NCBI GenBank assembly: GCA_017527675.1
Contig: JAFXPU010000004.1
Location: 20,439-84,438, forward strand
Direction of reading: 5' to 3'
Length of the DNA: 64,000 nucleotides
Source of the DNA: Bacilli bacterium
GTDB lineage: Bacteria > Bacillota_I > Bacilli_A > RF39 > UBA660
Below are positions 17,011 to 26,469 of this stretch, piece by piece. A program made the position numbers and the translations under genes. The notes beneath the pieces were generated by a model. It was given only the letters and a program-made list of their open reading frames with translations, was not told the origin of the DNA and did not search any database. How positions within the stretch are numbered: position 1 is the first letter of the stretch; each line of letters opens with the position of its first letter.

Positions 17011-17799
17011 ATGGAAAAAATAGAACAATATGGTGAAACAATGTTTGAACAAATAAAACATGTTGATGATATTGGAAATGAATATTGGTATGCAAGGGAA
17101 TTACAAATTGCTTTAAAATATAATAAATGGGAGAATTTTCATAAGGTTATTAAACAAGCTATGATATCGTGTTATACAAGTAATTACGATATTTCTGATC
17201 ATTTTGCCAACGTTGGCAAAATGATAAATATAGCAAAAGGAGCCAAAAGAAAAATAGAAGATTATAAATTAAGTAGATATGCATGTTATTTAATTGCTCA
17301 AAATGGAGATTCAAGAAAAAAGGTTATTGCCTTAGCTCAAACTTATTTTGCTATACAAACCAGAAAACGAGAAATATTTAGTAATTTATCAGAAGATGAA
17401 AAAATAATAGAAATTAGAAAAAAGATAAGAAAAGGTAATCTTGGCTTAAATCAAACAGCAATAAGATGTGGAGTAAAAGATATGGCTAGTTTTACTAATG
17501 CTGGTTATAAGGGACTATACAATGGAGAAACAGTTGATGATATAGCTAAAAGAAAAAAATTAAGGTATCGCGAAGATATTTTAGATAATATGGGAAGTGA
17601 GGAGCTAGGTGCTAATTTATTTAGAATTACTCAAACTGATGCTAAATTAAAAAGGGATAATGTTGATAATGAATATAAGGCTTGTGATACGCATTATAAT
17701 ATGGGAAAGAAAATAAGAAAATTTATTAAAAGTATTGATGGTACTATGCCTGATGAATTACCAACTCCTAAAAGTTCAATTAATAAAATAGATAAATAG
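17011..17799 (+). CDS. DinD-like (DNA damage-inducible protein D) protein
   Basis: 262 residues. An N-terminal BRO-like region (EYWYARELQIALKYNKWENF) leads into the DinD pattern, ending in NVDNEYKACDTHYNMGKKI, then RKFIKSIDGTMPDELPTPKSS, which is characteristic. In E. coli DinD is LexA-regulated and inhibits RecA-mediated strand exchange; whether this protein does so is untested. It sits after leader repeat copy 1, with TAGGAGG 7 nt before the ATG, and I see no LexA box in the leader. No RecA or phage genes are near. Its association with the repeat suggests it came as part of a surface-protein locus, not as an SOS gene. Confidence 0.82.
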   Translation: MEKIEQYGETMFEQIKHVDDIGNEYWYARELQIALKYNKWENFHKVIKQAMISCYTSNYDISDHFANVGKMINIAKGAKRKIEDYKLSRYACYLIAQNGDSRKKVIALAQTYFAIQTRKREIFSNLSEDEKIIEIRKKIRKGNLGLNQTAIRCGVKDMASFTNAGYKGLYNGETVDDIAKRKKLRYREDILDNMGSEELGANLFRITQTDAKLKRDNVDNEYKACDTHYNMGKKIRKFIKSIDGTMPDELPTPKSSINKIDK

Positions 17800-17850
17800 T
17801 TTTTCTTGTTTTAAATACCTAAATATTGTATAATTATAGTAGGTGATAAA

Positions 17851-18195
17851 ATGAAAAAGATGAATAATAAAGGGTTTACTTTACTAGAAATGATGGGTGT
17901 ATTAATTCTGCTAGCAATTATATTATTAGTTGCAATTCCATCAATTACAAAAACAATGAAAAAAGATCAAGTAAATCAATTAGCTAAGTATGAAGAAACA
18001 TTATGTGATGCTGCAGAAGCATATATTACTGGTGAGGGTATTAATGTTACTGAATTAAAGGTATCTGTTTTAGTTTCCAAAGGCTATGTTGCTGATAATT
18101 TATCTAATCCAAAGACTAAGAAAAATGCAACAAAAGATACTTTAAATATAGGTCACGCAGCTAATGGAAAAATTACTTGTAGTTTAAAGGACTAA
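17851..18195 (+). CDS. Pseudopilin-like protein
   Basis: 114 residues with a prepilin N-terminus: MKKMNNKG then FTLLEMMGVLILLAIILLV, Glu5 present. The small C-terminal domain has two cysteines (TLCDAAEAYI and ITCSLKD near the end). It resembles minor pseudopilins. GTAGGTG lies 5 nt before the ATG. dusB starts 1 nt after its stop, so the two genes are co-transcribed although unrelated in function. It is the third of four scattered pseudopilin genes in the window. Confidence 0.82.
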   Translation: MKKMNNKGFTLLEMMGVLILLAIILLVAIPSITKTMKKDQVNQLAKYEETLCDAAEAYITGEGINVTELKVSVLVSKGYVADNLSNPKTKKNATKDTLNIGHAANGKITCSLKD

Positions 18196-18196
18196 T

Positions 18197-19150
18197 ATGT
18201 TTAAAATAGGTAATGTTGAAATTAAAGGGCAAATTGCTTTAGCACCAATGGCTGGTGTGTCTAACCCTTCGTATATTAAAATATGTGAAGATATGGGCGC
18301 ATCTTATGCTATTACAGAATTAATTAGTGCTGAGGCTATTATTCGTCATAATAAAAAAACGTTAGATATGTTAAATGGCTACGAGATTATTAATATTCCC
18401 GTAGCTTTACAATTATTTGGTTCAAATCCTAATACAATGGTTAAAGCTGCAAAATATATTTCTGAAAATTATAATTTTAAAATAATTGATGTTAATATGG
18501 GTTGTCCTGTACCTAAAGTTGCTGTTAGATCTGAAGCAGGAAGTGCTTTACTTAAAAATCCAAAAAAGATTGGTGAAATAATTTCTAAAATGGTTAAAGA
18601 AGTTAATATTCCTATAACAGCTAAAATAAGAAGTGGCTGGGATCATAATAGCATTAATGCAGTAGAAGTTGCTAAAATATTGGAAGAAGCAGGAGCTAAG
18701 GCAATAACTATTCATGGACGTACGCGTGCAGATGGTTACACTGGTCATGTTGATTTAGATATTATTAAAAAAGTTAAAGAAAGTGTTTCTATTCCTGTAT
18801 TTGGTAATGGTGATGTTAAAAGTTATGAAGACTTTAAACATATGCTTGATTATACAAAGTGTGATGGGGTAATGATTGGTCGTGGATGCTTAGGTAATCC
18901 ATGGTTGATTAAGGAATGTTTTTTAGGTAAAAAAATTGAAGTAAGTTCAAAAGATAGAATTGAAATGATTAAAAAACATTTTGATTATTTATTAAAAATA
19001 AAACCAGAACGTGTAGCCTTACTAGAAATTAGAACTCATGCTGCTTGGTATTTAAAGGGTATACCTGGTTCTAAAGAGATGAAATTGGATATTTTTAAAA
19101 CCAAAACAAAAGAAGAATTTTTAGATGTCTTAAATAGATTTGAGGGATAA
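18197..19150 (+). CDS. dusB: tRNA-dihydrouridine synthase (DusB-like)
   Basis: 317 residues. An FMN-dependent TIM barrel that reduces uridines in tRNA D-loops. Motifs are ALAPMAGVSNPSY (about residue 14), NMGCPVPKV with the catalytic Cys (about 102), ITIHGRTRADGYTG, and VFGNGDVKS with VMIGRGCLGNPW for flavin phosphate binding. Length matches the family. It lies in a tight run from the pseudopilin at 17851 to the RDD gene at 19152. The start overlaps no alternative; GGAC sits a few bases upstream. Confidence 0.94.
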   Translation: MFKIGNVEIKGQIALAPMAGVSNPSYIKICEDMGASYAITELISAEAIIRHNKKTLDMLNGYEIINIPVALQLFGSNPNTMVKAAKYISENYNFKIIDVNMGCPVPKVAVRSEAGSALLKNPKKIGEIISKMVKEVNIPITAKIRSGWDHNSINAVEVAKILEEAGAKAITIHGRTRADGYTGHVDLDIIKKVKESVSIPVFGNGDVKSYEDFKHMLDYTKCDGVMIGRGCLGNPWLIKECFLGKKIEVSSKDRIEMIKKHFDYLLKIKPERVALLEIRTHAAWYLKGIPGSKEMKLDIFKTKTKEEFLDVLNRFEG

Positions 19151-19151
19151 T

Positions 19152-19751
19152 ATGCGTCTTGATCGTATTAAAGCCTATTTAATAGACTTGGTAGTTATTC
19201 TAATTATATATATTATTTCTACTAATGTTATTCCAAGGTCAGACTTACTTAAAAAATATAAATCTGATGAGCGAGAATTACATGAAAATTATGTAGAAAA
19301 GAAAATAAGTATGAGTGATTATACTAAACAATATGAAGTATTATATTATAATATAAGTCGTGAAAGTAAGGTAAATGATATTGTTTATGTTGTTAGTTTG
19401 CTTATATACTTTGTTGTTGTACCATTTTTTCTAAATGGACAAACATTAGGTTTATTTTTAAATAGACTTCGAATAGAAAGATTTACTATTGGTAAGCTGC
19501 ATATGTGGCAGTTACTAGTTCGTAATGTAGTTATTGTAGGACTTGGATATAGTATTTTTAGAGTTTCTTTAGTATACTTTTTAGATGCTAAAATATATTA
19601 TAAAGTATTGCTTGGAATATCCGCTGTACAAATACTATTACTACTATTAAGTTGGATTATGGTTATCCGTAAAAAAGAAAAACGTGGACTTCACGAAATA
19701 TTAAGTAATACAGAGGTTGTTAGTTTAAGAAAAAGACCTAAAAAAATATAG
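19152..19751 (+). CDS. RDD-family membrane protein
   Basis: 199 residues from the ATG at 19152, with GAGGG 5 nt upstream formed by the end of dusB. MRLDRIKAYLIDLVVILII shows the Arg and Asp of the RDD domain in the first transmembrane segment. Further hydrophobic segments follow near 80-95, 120-140 and 150-175, with GQTLGLFLNRLRI between. RDD proteins are small polytopic membrane proteins, mostly of unknown function, some linked to transport. It follows dusB within one nucleotide. Confidence 0.82.
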   Translation: MRLDRIKAYLIDLVVILIIYIISTNVIPRSDLLKKYKSDERELHENYVEKKISMSDYTKQYEVLYYNISRESKVNDIVYVVSLLIYFVVVPFFLNGQTLGLFLNRLRIERFTIGKLHMWQLLVRNVVIVGLGYSIFRVSLVYFLDAKIYYKVLLGISAVQILLLLLSWIMVIRKKEKRGLHEILSNTEVVSLRKRPKKI

Positions 19752-19808
19752 AAAAAACTAGTAATAATACCATATTTTATGGTATTATTATTTGTAGGGA
19801 GTGAGATT

Positions 19809-21293
19809 ATGAGAGAAATAACAGAACAAGAACAAGTTAGAAGAGAAAAAATGGAAAATATTGCAAATCTTGGTTTAGATCCTTTTGGTCATCGTTATGA
19901 CAGGGATTCATTTGCGCAAGATTTAAAAGATAAATATAAGGATGTAGAACATGATGCTTTTGAAAATATGAATGATACAGCAAAAGTAGCTGGACGTATT
20001 ATGTTTATTCGTAAAATGGGTAAAGCATCATTCTTTTCTATTCAAGATAAAACTGGAAAGATTCAAGTATATATCTCAATTAATGATGTAGGTGAAGAGA
20101 CTTATAATTTATTTAAATCAGCTGATATTGGTGATATTGTTGGTGTATATGGTAAAGTTATGAAAACACAAACAGGTGAAGTAACTATTAAATGTTTAGA
20201 ATATACTCATTTAGTAAAGGCTTTAAAACCATTACCAGAAAAATTTCATGGTTTAACTGATATTGAAGAAAGATACAGAAGACGTTATGTAGATTTAATT
20301 ATGAATGAAGATTCTAAGAAAGTTGCTTTCACTCGTCCAAAAATTATTAGATGTATCCAAAATTATATGGATTCATTAGGCTTTACAGAAGTTGAAACAC
20401 CAGTTTTAACAACATTATTAACAGGTGCATCAGCAAGACCTTTTGTTACACATCATAATACACAAGATTTAGATATGTATTTAAGAATAGCTTTAGAGTT
20501 ACCACTTAAAAGATTACTTGTAGGTGGTATGGAAGCTGTATATGAAATTGGTCGTGTATTCAGAAATGAAGGTATGGATCCAAAGCATAATCCAGAATTT
20601 ACTTTAATGGAAGCTTATTTAGCATATTCTGATTTAGAGGGTATGATGGATATGACTGAGGCAATGTATCAAAAGATTGCTACAGATGTCTTTGGTAAAA
20701 TGGTATATAACTGGTGTGGTAATGAAATTGATTTAACTGGTCCATGGAAAAGAATAAGTATGACAGATGCTATTAAAGAAAAGACTGGTATTGATTTCAA
20801 AACTATTACTAGTGTTGATGAATGTATTAAATTAGCTGAAGAACATCATATAGAACTTGAAGAACATGAAAAACAATATGGTCATATTATTAATAAATTC
20901 TTTGAAAAATATGTTGAGGAAACTTTAATTCAACCAACATTCTTATATGGACATCCAATTGAAATTAGTCCATTAACTAAGAAAAATCCAGAAGATCCAA
21001 GATTTGTTGATAGATTTGAATTATTTATTGGTGGAAGAGAATTTGCTAATGCTTATACTGAATTAAATGATCCAATCGATCAATTAGAAAGATTTGAAGA
21101 TCAATTAAAGGAAAGAGATTTAGGTAATGATGAAGCAAATGATATTGATTATGATTTCATTGATGCCTTAGAATATGGTATGCCACCAGCCGGTGGAATT
21201 GGATATGGAATTGATAGATTATGTATGTTATTTACAGAACAAGAATCAATTCGTGATGTTATTTTATTCCCAACTATGAAAAATAGAGGTTAA
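19809..21293 (+). CDS. lysS: Lysyl-tRNA synthetase, class II
   Basis: 494 residues from the ATG at 19809, with GGGAGTGAG upstream; a longer frame to 19779 has no ribosome site. The start is typical (EQEQVRREKMENIANLGLDP). An OB-fold domain (about 50-135) precedes the class II core: ERYRRRYVDLIMN, GGMEAVYEIGRVFRNEGMD (motif 2) and GYGIDRLCMLF (motif 3). It charges tRNA-Lys. There is no T-box ahead of it. A hairpin AATAATACCATA-TTT-TATGGTATTATT (19763-19789) lies in the gap but has no proper T run. Confidence 0.96.
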   Translation: MREITEQEQVRREKMENIANLGLDPFGHRYDRDSFAQDLKDKYKDVEHDAFENMNDTAKVAGRIMFIRKMGKASFFSIQDKTGKIQVYISINDVGEETYNLFKSADIGDIVGVYGKVMKTQTGEVTIKCLEYTHLVKALKPLPEKFHGLTDIEERYRRRYVDLIMNEDSKKVAFTRPKIIRCIQNYMDSLGFTEVETPVLTTLLTGASARPFVTHHNTQDLDMYLRIALELPLKRLLVGGMEAVYEIGRVFRNEGMDPKHNPEFTLMEAYLAYSDLEGMMDMTEAMYQKIATDVFGKMVYNWCGNEIDLTGPWKRISMTDAIKEKTGIDFKTITSVDECIKLAEEHHIELEEHEKQYGHIINKFFEKYVEETLIQPTFLYGHPIEISPLTKKNPEDPRFVDRFELFIGGREFANAYTELNDPIDQLERFEDQLKERDLGNDEANDIDYDFIDALEYGMPPAGGIGYGIDRLCMLFTEQESIRDVILFPTMKNRG

Positions 21294-21294
21294 A

Positions 21295-21831
21295 ATGCTT
21301 TTATATGTTGTAAGACATGGTCAAACTGAATGGAATTTAAAACATTTAGTTCAGGGTGTATCAGATATTCCTTTAACAGAAAAAGGAATTGAAGAGGCCT
21401 ACAAATTACAAGAGTTAGTATCTAGTTTAGACATTGATGTTGTTATCTCATCACCTCTTGAAAGGGCACGCAAAACAGCAATGATAATTACTAATAATAA
21501 ATTACCAGTTAATACTGATGATCGTATTAAAGAACGTGATTGGGGAATGAATGAGGGTGCACCAATTGATTCAGTTGATACTATTGATTGTTGGGATGTT
21601 ATTTTAAATACTAATGTTCAAAATATAGAAAGAATTCAAGATTTTATGCTTCGTGTATCTAGTTTTATTGAAGATATAAAAGTAAGATATAAAGATAAAA
21701 AGGTATTAGTAGTTACCCATAGCGCGGTTATGCGTGTAATTCACTATATGTTAGGTAGAATTCCGGAAGATGGGGATTTATCTAAACTTGAATTTCCTAA
21801 TTTAAGAATATTAGAATATGAGGTAAAATAA
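21295..21831 (+). CDS. Histidine phosphatase (phosphoglycerate mutase-like)
   Basis: 178 residues. LYVVRHGQTEWN (residues 3-14) carries the RHG motif with the phospho-accepting His; DVVISSPLERARKTA, a catalytic Glu in IKERDWG and THSAVMRV with the second His complete the fold. Members are phosphatases or mutases on small phosphoesters; length and motifs do not define the substrate. It starts 1 nt after lysS and is surely co-transcribed. The 51-nt gap to ackA holds a small hairpin (AATAGTAATTGTTACTATT). Confidence 0.88.
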   Translation: MLLYVVRHGQTEWNLKHLVQGVSDIPLTEKGIEEAYKLQELVSSLDIDVVISSPLERARKTAMIITNNKLPVNTDDRIKERDWGMNEGAPIDSVDTIDCWDVILNTNVQNIERIQDFMLRVSSFIEDIKVRYKDKKVLVVTHSAVMRVIHYMLGRIPEDGDLSKLEFPNLRILEYEVK

Positions 21832-21882
21832 ATATGTTTCAAATAGTAATTGTTACTATTGAATAGATGAAGGGAGAAAAAA

Positions 21883-23058
21883 ATGAAAATATTATCTGTT
21901 AATGCTGGTAGTTCATCTTTAAAATTTCAAATGTATGAAATGCCAGAAGAAAAAGTTTTAATTTCAGGTACATTTGAACGTATTGGTATTGGTGGAGGAA
22001 TGTACACAATTAAAATAAATGGTGAAAAAATTAAAAAAGAACAAGAATTAGCTGATCATTCTGTAGCTGTTAAAATCTTAATTGATGAATTATTTGCAAA
22101 TAATGTAATTGAATCATTAGATGAAATTAAGGGTGTTGGACACAGAATCGTTCATGGTGGTGAAAAATATGCTAAATCAGTTGTAATTGATGATGATGTT
22201 ATCAAAACTGTAACTGAATTAAGTGATTTAGCTCCACTTCATAATCCAGCTAACTTAATTGGTGTTAAAACATTTATGGAAAGCATTCCAAATGCTATAC
22301 AAGTTGGATGTTTTGATACAGCTTTCCATCAAACAATGGAAAAATGTGAATTCTTATATCCAGTTCCATATGAATGGTATACTGAATATGGTGTAAGAAA
22401 ATATGGTTTCCATGGTATGTCACACAATTATATAGCTAAAAGAGCTGGTGAAATTTTAGGTAATCCAAATGCTAAAATTATTTCATGTCATATTGGTAAT
22501 GGTGGATCATTATGTGCAATTGCCGATGGTAAATCAATTGATACATCAATGGGATTTACTCCTAATGCTGGTTTAATGATGGGTTCTCGTTCAGGTGATA
22601 TTGATTCAACACTTATTCCATTTATTATGAATAAAACAGGAAAATCTTTAGATGAAGTTATCAATGATTTAAATAAAAAATCTGGTTATCTTGGAGTATC
22701 AGGTATCTCATCTGATTCAAGAGATATTGAAGATGCTGCTGCTGAAGGTAATGAAAGAGCCATCTTAGCTCAAAATATGTATTATGAAAAAATTGTTAAT
22801 TATATTGCTGAATACTATCTTGAATTAGGTGGTGCTGATGCCATCGTATTCACTGCAGGTGTTGGTGAAAATTCTAAATTAACAAGAAAAGCTATCTGTG
22901 ATAAATTAGCTCCATTAGGCGTTAAATTAGATGAAGAAGCTAATAATGTTAGAGGTGAAGAAAAACTTATTTCTGCTCCTGATTCAACAGTTAAAGTATA
23001 TGTAATACCAACTGATGAAGAAGTAATGATTGCAAGAGATACATATAGTTTTATCTAA
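21883..23058 (+). CDS. ackA: Acetate kinase
   Basis: 391 residues, the usual length. MKILSVNAGSSSLKFQMYEM is the ASKHA-fold start with the phosphate loop. GHRIVHGGEKY, FDTAFHQTM, YGFHGMSHNYI and SCHIGNGGSLCAI are all present, as is VFTAGVGENS near the end. It makes ATP from acetyl phosphate, the last step of acetate fermentation. This fits a fermentative anaerobe. pta is not in the window. AGGGAG lies upstream of the ATG. Confidence 0.96.
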   Translation: MKILSVNAGSSSLKFQMYEMPEEKVLISGTFERIGIGGGMYTIKINGEKIKKEQELADHSVAVKILIDELFANNVIESLDEIKGVGHRIVHGGEKYAKSVVIDDDVIKTVTELSDLAPLHNPANLIGVKTFMESIPNAIQVGCFDTAFHQTMEKCEFLYPVPYEWYTEYGVRKYGFHGMSHNYIAKRAGEILGNPNAKIISCHIGNGGSLCAIADGKSIDTSMGFTPNAGLMMGSRSGDIDSTLIPFIMNKTGKSLDEVINDLNKKSGYLGVSGISSDSRDIEDAAAEGNERAILAQNMYYEKIVNYIAEYYLELGGADAIVFTAGVGENSKLTRKAICDKLAPLGVKLDEEANNVRGEEKLISAPDSTVKVYVIPTDEEVMIARDTYSFI

Positions 23059-23084
23059 AAAAGAGAGTAATCTCTTTTTTTTAT
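23057..23084 (+). terminator. ackA terminator
   Basis: AAAAAAGAGA (23057-23066), loop GTAA, TCTCTTTTTT (23071-23080). Confidence 0.85.
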
Positions 23085-23109
23085 GATATAATTAAAATAG
23101 GTGATAGGA

Positions 23110-24501
23110 ATGTATGATGTAGTAATAATAGGAGCTGGACCTGCTGGTTTATTTGCAGCCTATGAATTAATTGAAAAAAATAGTAATTTAAAAGTATGTA
23201 TAATTGATCGCGGAAGTAAAGTTGCCACACGTGTTTGCCCAATGAATAAAAATGGTATACCATGTCAAAATTGTAACCCATGTGCTATTTTGTCAGGCTA
23301 TGGTGGAGCTGGTACTTTTTCAGATGGTAAATTAAATTATATTCATAAATTAGGTAAATCTGATTTAACTAAATATATGGATGAAAGTGAAGCTATTAAA
23401 TTAATTGATGAAACTGAAGAAATATTTAATAAATTTAAAATGGATGCAGAAACATATCCATCAAATATGCGTGAAGCTGAAGAGATAAGAAAAAAAGTTG
23501 CTATTGCTGGTGCTAAACTTTTAATTATTAAACAAAAACATTTAGGTTCAGATCATTTACCATCTTATATAGAAGGCATTTGTAATTATCTATCTGATAA
23601 AGGCGTAGTATTAATGGATAGATGTGATTGTACTGATATTAATACAATTGATGAAAATAATCATGAAATAATATATAAACATGGTGCTAATGAAGAAAAA
23701 ATAAATGCTAAATTTGTTATAGTTGCTCCAGGTCGTACTGGTGCTAAATGGATTCAAGAATTAGCTGATAAATATCAAATACCATATTATTCTCAATCTA
23801 TTGAAATAGGTGTTCGCGTAGAAGTTAGAAAAGATATTATGGAAGATATTACTAATGTTATTTATGACCCAACAATATTCATTAAAACAAAAACTTATTC
23901 AGATGAAATTAGAACTTTCTGTACTAATCCAGGTGGATTTGTAGCTAAAGAAAACTACTATGGTTATATTTGTGTTAATGGTCATGCTTTAAAAGATATT
24001 AAAAGTAATAATACTAATTTTGCTTTTATTACTAAGGTTAATCTAACAGAACCAGTAACTAATACAAGATTATATGGTGAATCTATAGCTAAAATAGCTA
24101 ATGTACTTGGTGATGGAAAACCAATTATTCAATCTTTAAAGGATTTAAGAAATGGTCGTAGATCTGAATGGCATCGTATTAAAAAAGGCTTTATTGAACC
24201 TACATTAAAAGATTGTGTAGCTGGTGATTTAGCCCTTGTTATGCCACATAGAATTATAACTAATATACTAGAGGGTTTAGAAGTTTTGGATAAAATAATT
24301 CCAGGTGTTAACAATGATGATACATTGTTATATGGTCCAGAAATTAAATTTTTCTCAAATGAAATTAAAACAGATAATAATTTTAGATTAGATAATAACA
24401 ATATTTATTTCATTGGCGATGGTTCAGGCAAAGCTGGAAATATAGTAACAGCTGCTTCAACTGGTTTAGTTTCTGCACGTGACATTTTAAAACGTATATA
24501 A
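23110..24501 (+). CDS. FAD-dependent dehydrogenase (COG2509 type)
   Basis: 463 residues from the ATG at 23110, with AGGTG 6 nt upstream. DVVIIGAGPAGLFAAYEL is a dinucleotide-binding GxGxxG fingerprint. CPMNKNGIPCQNCNPCAILS holds a cluster of four cysteines, followed by GYGGAGTFSDGKLN, which is typical of this family of uncharacterised FAD dehydrogenases. IYFIGDGSGKAGNIVTAAS near the C-terminus is the second FAD contact. The cysteines could bind an iron-sulphur cluster or zinc, but that is not shown. The reaction is unknown; the family is common in Firmicutes. Confidence 0.85.
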   Translation: MYDVVIIGAGPAGLFAAYELIEKNSNLKVCIIDRGSKVATRVCPMNKNGIPCQNCNPCAILSGYGGAGTFSDGKLNYIHKLGKSDLTKYMDESEAIKLIDETEEIFNKFKMDAETYPSNMREAEEIRKKVAIAGAKLLIIKQKHLGSDHLPSYIEGICNYLSDKGVVLMDRCDCTDINTIDENNHEIIYKHGANEEKINAKFVIVAPGRTGAKWIQELADKYQIPYYSQSIEIGVRVEVRKDIMEDITNVIYDPTIFIKTKTYSDEIRTFCTNPGGFVAKENYYGYICVNGHALKDIKSNNTNFAFITKVNLTEPVTNTRLYGESIAKIANVLGDGKPIIQSLKDLRNGRRSEWHRIKKGFIEPTLKDCVAGDLALVMPHRIITNILEGLEVLDKIIPGVNNDDTLLYGPEIKFFSNEIKTDNNFRLDNNNIYFIGDGSGKAGNIVTAASTGLVSARDILKRI

Positions 24502-24526
24502 AGGTATTTTATATACGTTTTTTTTG
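24489..24526 (+). terminator. Terminator after the FAD dehydrogenase gene
   Basis: AAAACGTATATAAA (24489-24502) pairs with TTTATATACGTTTT after loop GGTAT, followed by T. The stem includes the last codons. Confidence 0.8.
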
Positions 24527-24576
24527 CTATGAGAACTATTTTGATGTATAATATTAATATAGTTAGAGAGTGATTT

Positions 24577-25539
24577 ATGAATAAATTTAAGACTGTATAT
24601 CGTCAAATTAAAAAGTATAATACTATTGTAATTGCTCGTCATGTTGGAGCTGACCCAGATGCTTTAGGAAGTACTTTTGGTTTAAAAGAAATAATTTTAA
24701 ACACTTTTCCAAAAAAGAGAGTATATGTAACTGGTCAACCAGCATTTCGTTTTAAATATATTGGTTTAACAGATAAAATAGAAGATATTGATTATGATAA
24801 AACATTATTAATAATATTGGATACCCCAAATATTAAAAGAGTTGATATTGAAAATATAGATCTTTATCCACATCGTATTAAAATCGATCATCATCCATTT
24901 GTTGAGTCTTTTTGTAATCTTGAAATAATTGATGATACAGCATCATCAGCAGCTCAATTAATAATGGAATTAGTGTTTAAAACAAGATTAAAAGTTAATG
25001 AAAAAGCTGCTGCTAAATTATATTATGGATTAATAGGTGATACTAATAGATTTTTATATAGTTATACAACACCTAAAACATTTGATTTAGTATCTAAATT
25101 AATTAAAAAAACTGGTTTAGATTTTACTAAGTTATACGATAATATGTATTTAAGACCATATAAGGAAATTAAATTTGAAAGTTATATTTTTGAGAATTTA
25201 ACTATAACGGAAAATGGCTTTGCTTATATTAAGCTAGATCAAGACATATTGGATCAATTTGAAGTTGATGCATCTACTGCTGGTAATATGGTTAATAATT
25301 TTAATTATGTTGAAGAATATGTTTCTTGGGGTGTATTTTCCTATGATAAGGCTAATAATATTATTAAAGGATCAATACGTTCTCGTGGACCTATTATTAA
25401 TGAAGTAGCTGCTAATTTTGGTGGTGGTGGTCATGCTATGGCTTCTGGTGTTAAATTAGCTTCATTTGAGGTAGTAGATGATTTAGTCAAAGAATTAGAT
25501 AAAGTATGTTTGGCATATAAAGATAATGGTGATAAATAA
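24577..25539 (+). CDS. nrnA: DHH/DHHA1 phosphoesterase, NrnA-like oligoribonuclease
   Basis: 320 residues. The DHH domain shows ARHVGADPDALGS (about 20-32), LLIILDTPN, the DHHP motif IDHHPF, and GLIGDTNRF; the DHHA1 domain has FGGGGHAMASG near the C-terminus. NrnA degrades short RNA oligonucleotides and can dephosphorylate pAp. Length matches B. subtilis NrnA. The next gene begins at the last base of its stop (TAATG), implying coupling. Confidence 0.9.
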   Translation: MNKFKTVYRQIKKYNTIVIARHVGADPDALGSTFGLKEIILNTFPKKRVYVTGQPAFRFKYIGLTDKIEDIDYDKTLLIILDTPNIKRVDIENIDLYPHRIKIDHHPFVESFCNLEIIDDTASSAAQLIMELVFKTRLKVNEKAAAKLYYGLIGDTNRFLYSYTTPKTFDLVSKLIKKTGLDFTKLYDNMYLRPYKEIKFESYIFENLTITENGFAYIKLDQDILDQFEVDASTAGNMVNNFNYVEEYVSWGVFSYDKANNIIKGSIRSRGPIINEVAANFGGGGHAMASGVKLASFEVVDDLVKELDKVCLAYKDNGDK

Positions 25540-26419
25540 TGTTTGAATTTTTAAAACAGCTTAGTGATAAGAAATTACAAAAAAAGTTGATGAATCTTTA
25601 ACTGAAGAAAATAAAGAATATATTGAAACAGCAATTGATGCTATTAATGATGAAATAAAATATATTGATGATACAGTTGGTGAGGAAACTAATGCTTTAA
25701 AAACTGATGTATTATCATTTTCTCGTTTAACTGCTTTAGAATATATTTATGATGAAGATAAAGTAGGTTTTTATGCAAAAACTACCTATGGAGAATTAAT
25801 AGTTGCTAAATATCAAGATGGTAAATTTATTTTACCTAAGATGACTGGTGCTAATAGCATCTATATTAATATTTTAAAGCATTATGATAAACAATTAAAA
25901 TCAATAGCTGAAAGATATAAACGTCTAAGACCATATTTGAAATATCGTCAAAAATTATTATCTATGAAAAAAATTATTTTAGGTCAAAATATATATGATG
26001 CATATATCTCTGAATATAATTTTGAAAAAGAATCAAAAGAAAAAATTAAAACAATTAGTAAAAAAATTACAAATATTAAAGAATCAATATTTAATGATAC
26101 TGGTTTTTACGAAATTAAACCTAATGTTTTTGGTACTGTTGATGTAGATGGCAATGTTATTAATGCTATTGTATTAAATGATAAATGGTCTCCTTATTCA
26201 GCAATTGAAACCAAAGCTAATCAGGAAGAAAAAATAATATTTGAACATAGCCAAATATTAAATGATTACAAATCTGAATATTGTAAAATAAGTGAAATAA
26301 ATGCTAAACAAAATAGTATAACTGAAAATATTAATAAACAAATTGAAGAAAGAAATAGTATTATTACACAAATAAGAGAGAAAAAAATATATGAAAATAA
26401 AAAACAATTAGTTAAGTAA
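25539..26419 (+). CDS. Coiled-coil protein, interrupted by a -1 frameshift at A7G
   Basis: The ATG at 25539 overlaps the nrnA stop. The first frame encodes MFEFLKQLSDKKLQKK and then reaches TAA after four more codons. Reading one base back at A AAA AAG (25579-25586) continues without a break for about 277 codons to 26419 (VDESLTEENKEYIETAIDAI and onward). The product, about 293 residues, is rich in Lys and Glu with a predicted coiled coil near the end. I do not recognise it. The interruption may be a homopolymer error, a real mutation, or programmed -1 frameshifting, since the heptamer and its phase match the classical slippery sequence. Confidence 0.65.
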
Positions 26420-26469
26420 TATTTATTTTATTTAAAAATTGTGATAAACTTTATTTAAGTAGGTGAGTT

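Noticed and set aside
17011..17799. The dinD-like gene as a sign of prophage
   Set aside because: No integrase, capsid, lysis or replication genes are near; its leader ties it to the repeated surface-protein loci instead.
19763..19789. Perfect hairpin before lysS as a terminator or T-box
   Set aside because: The stem is AT-rich with no T run and no T-box or specifier elements; at most a weak stop or a stability element.
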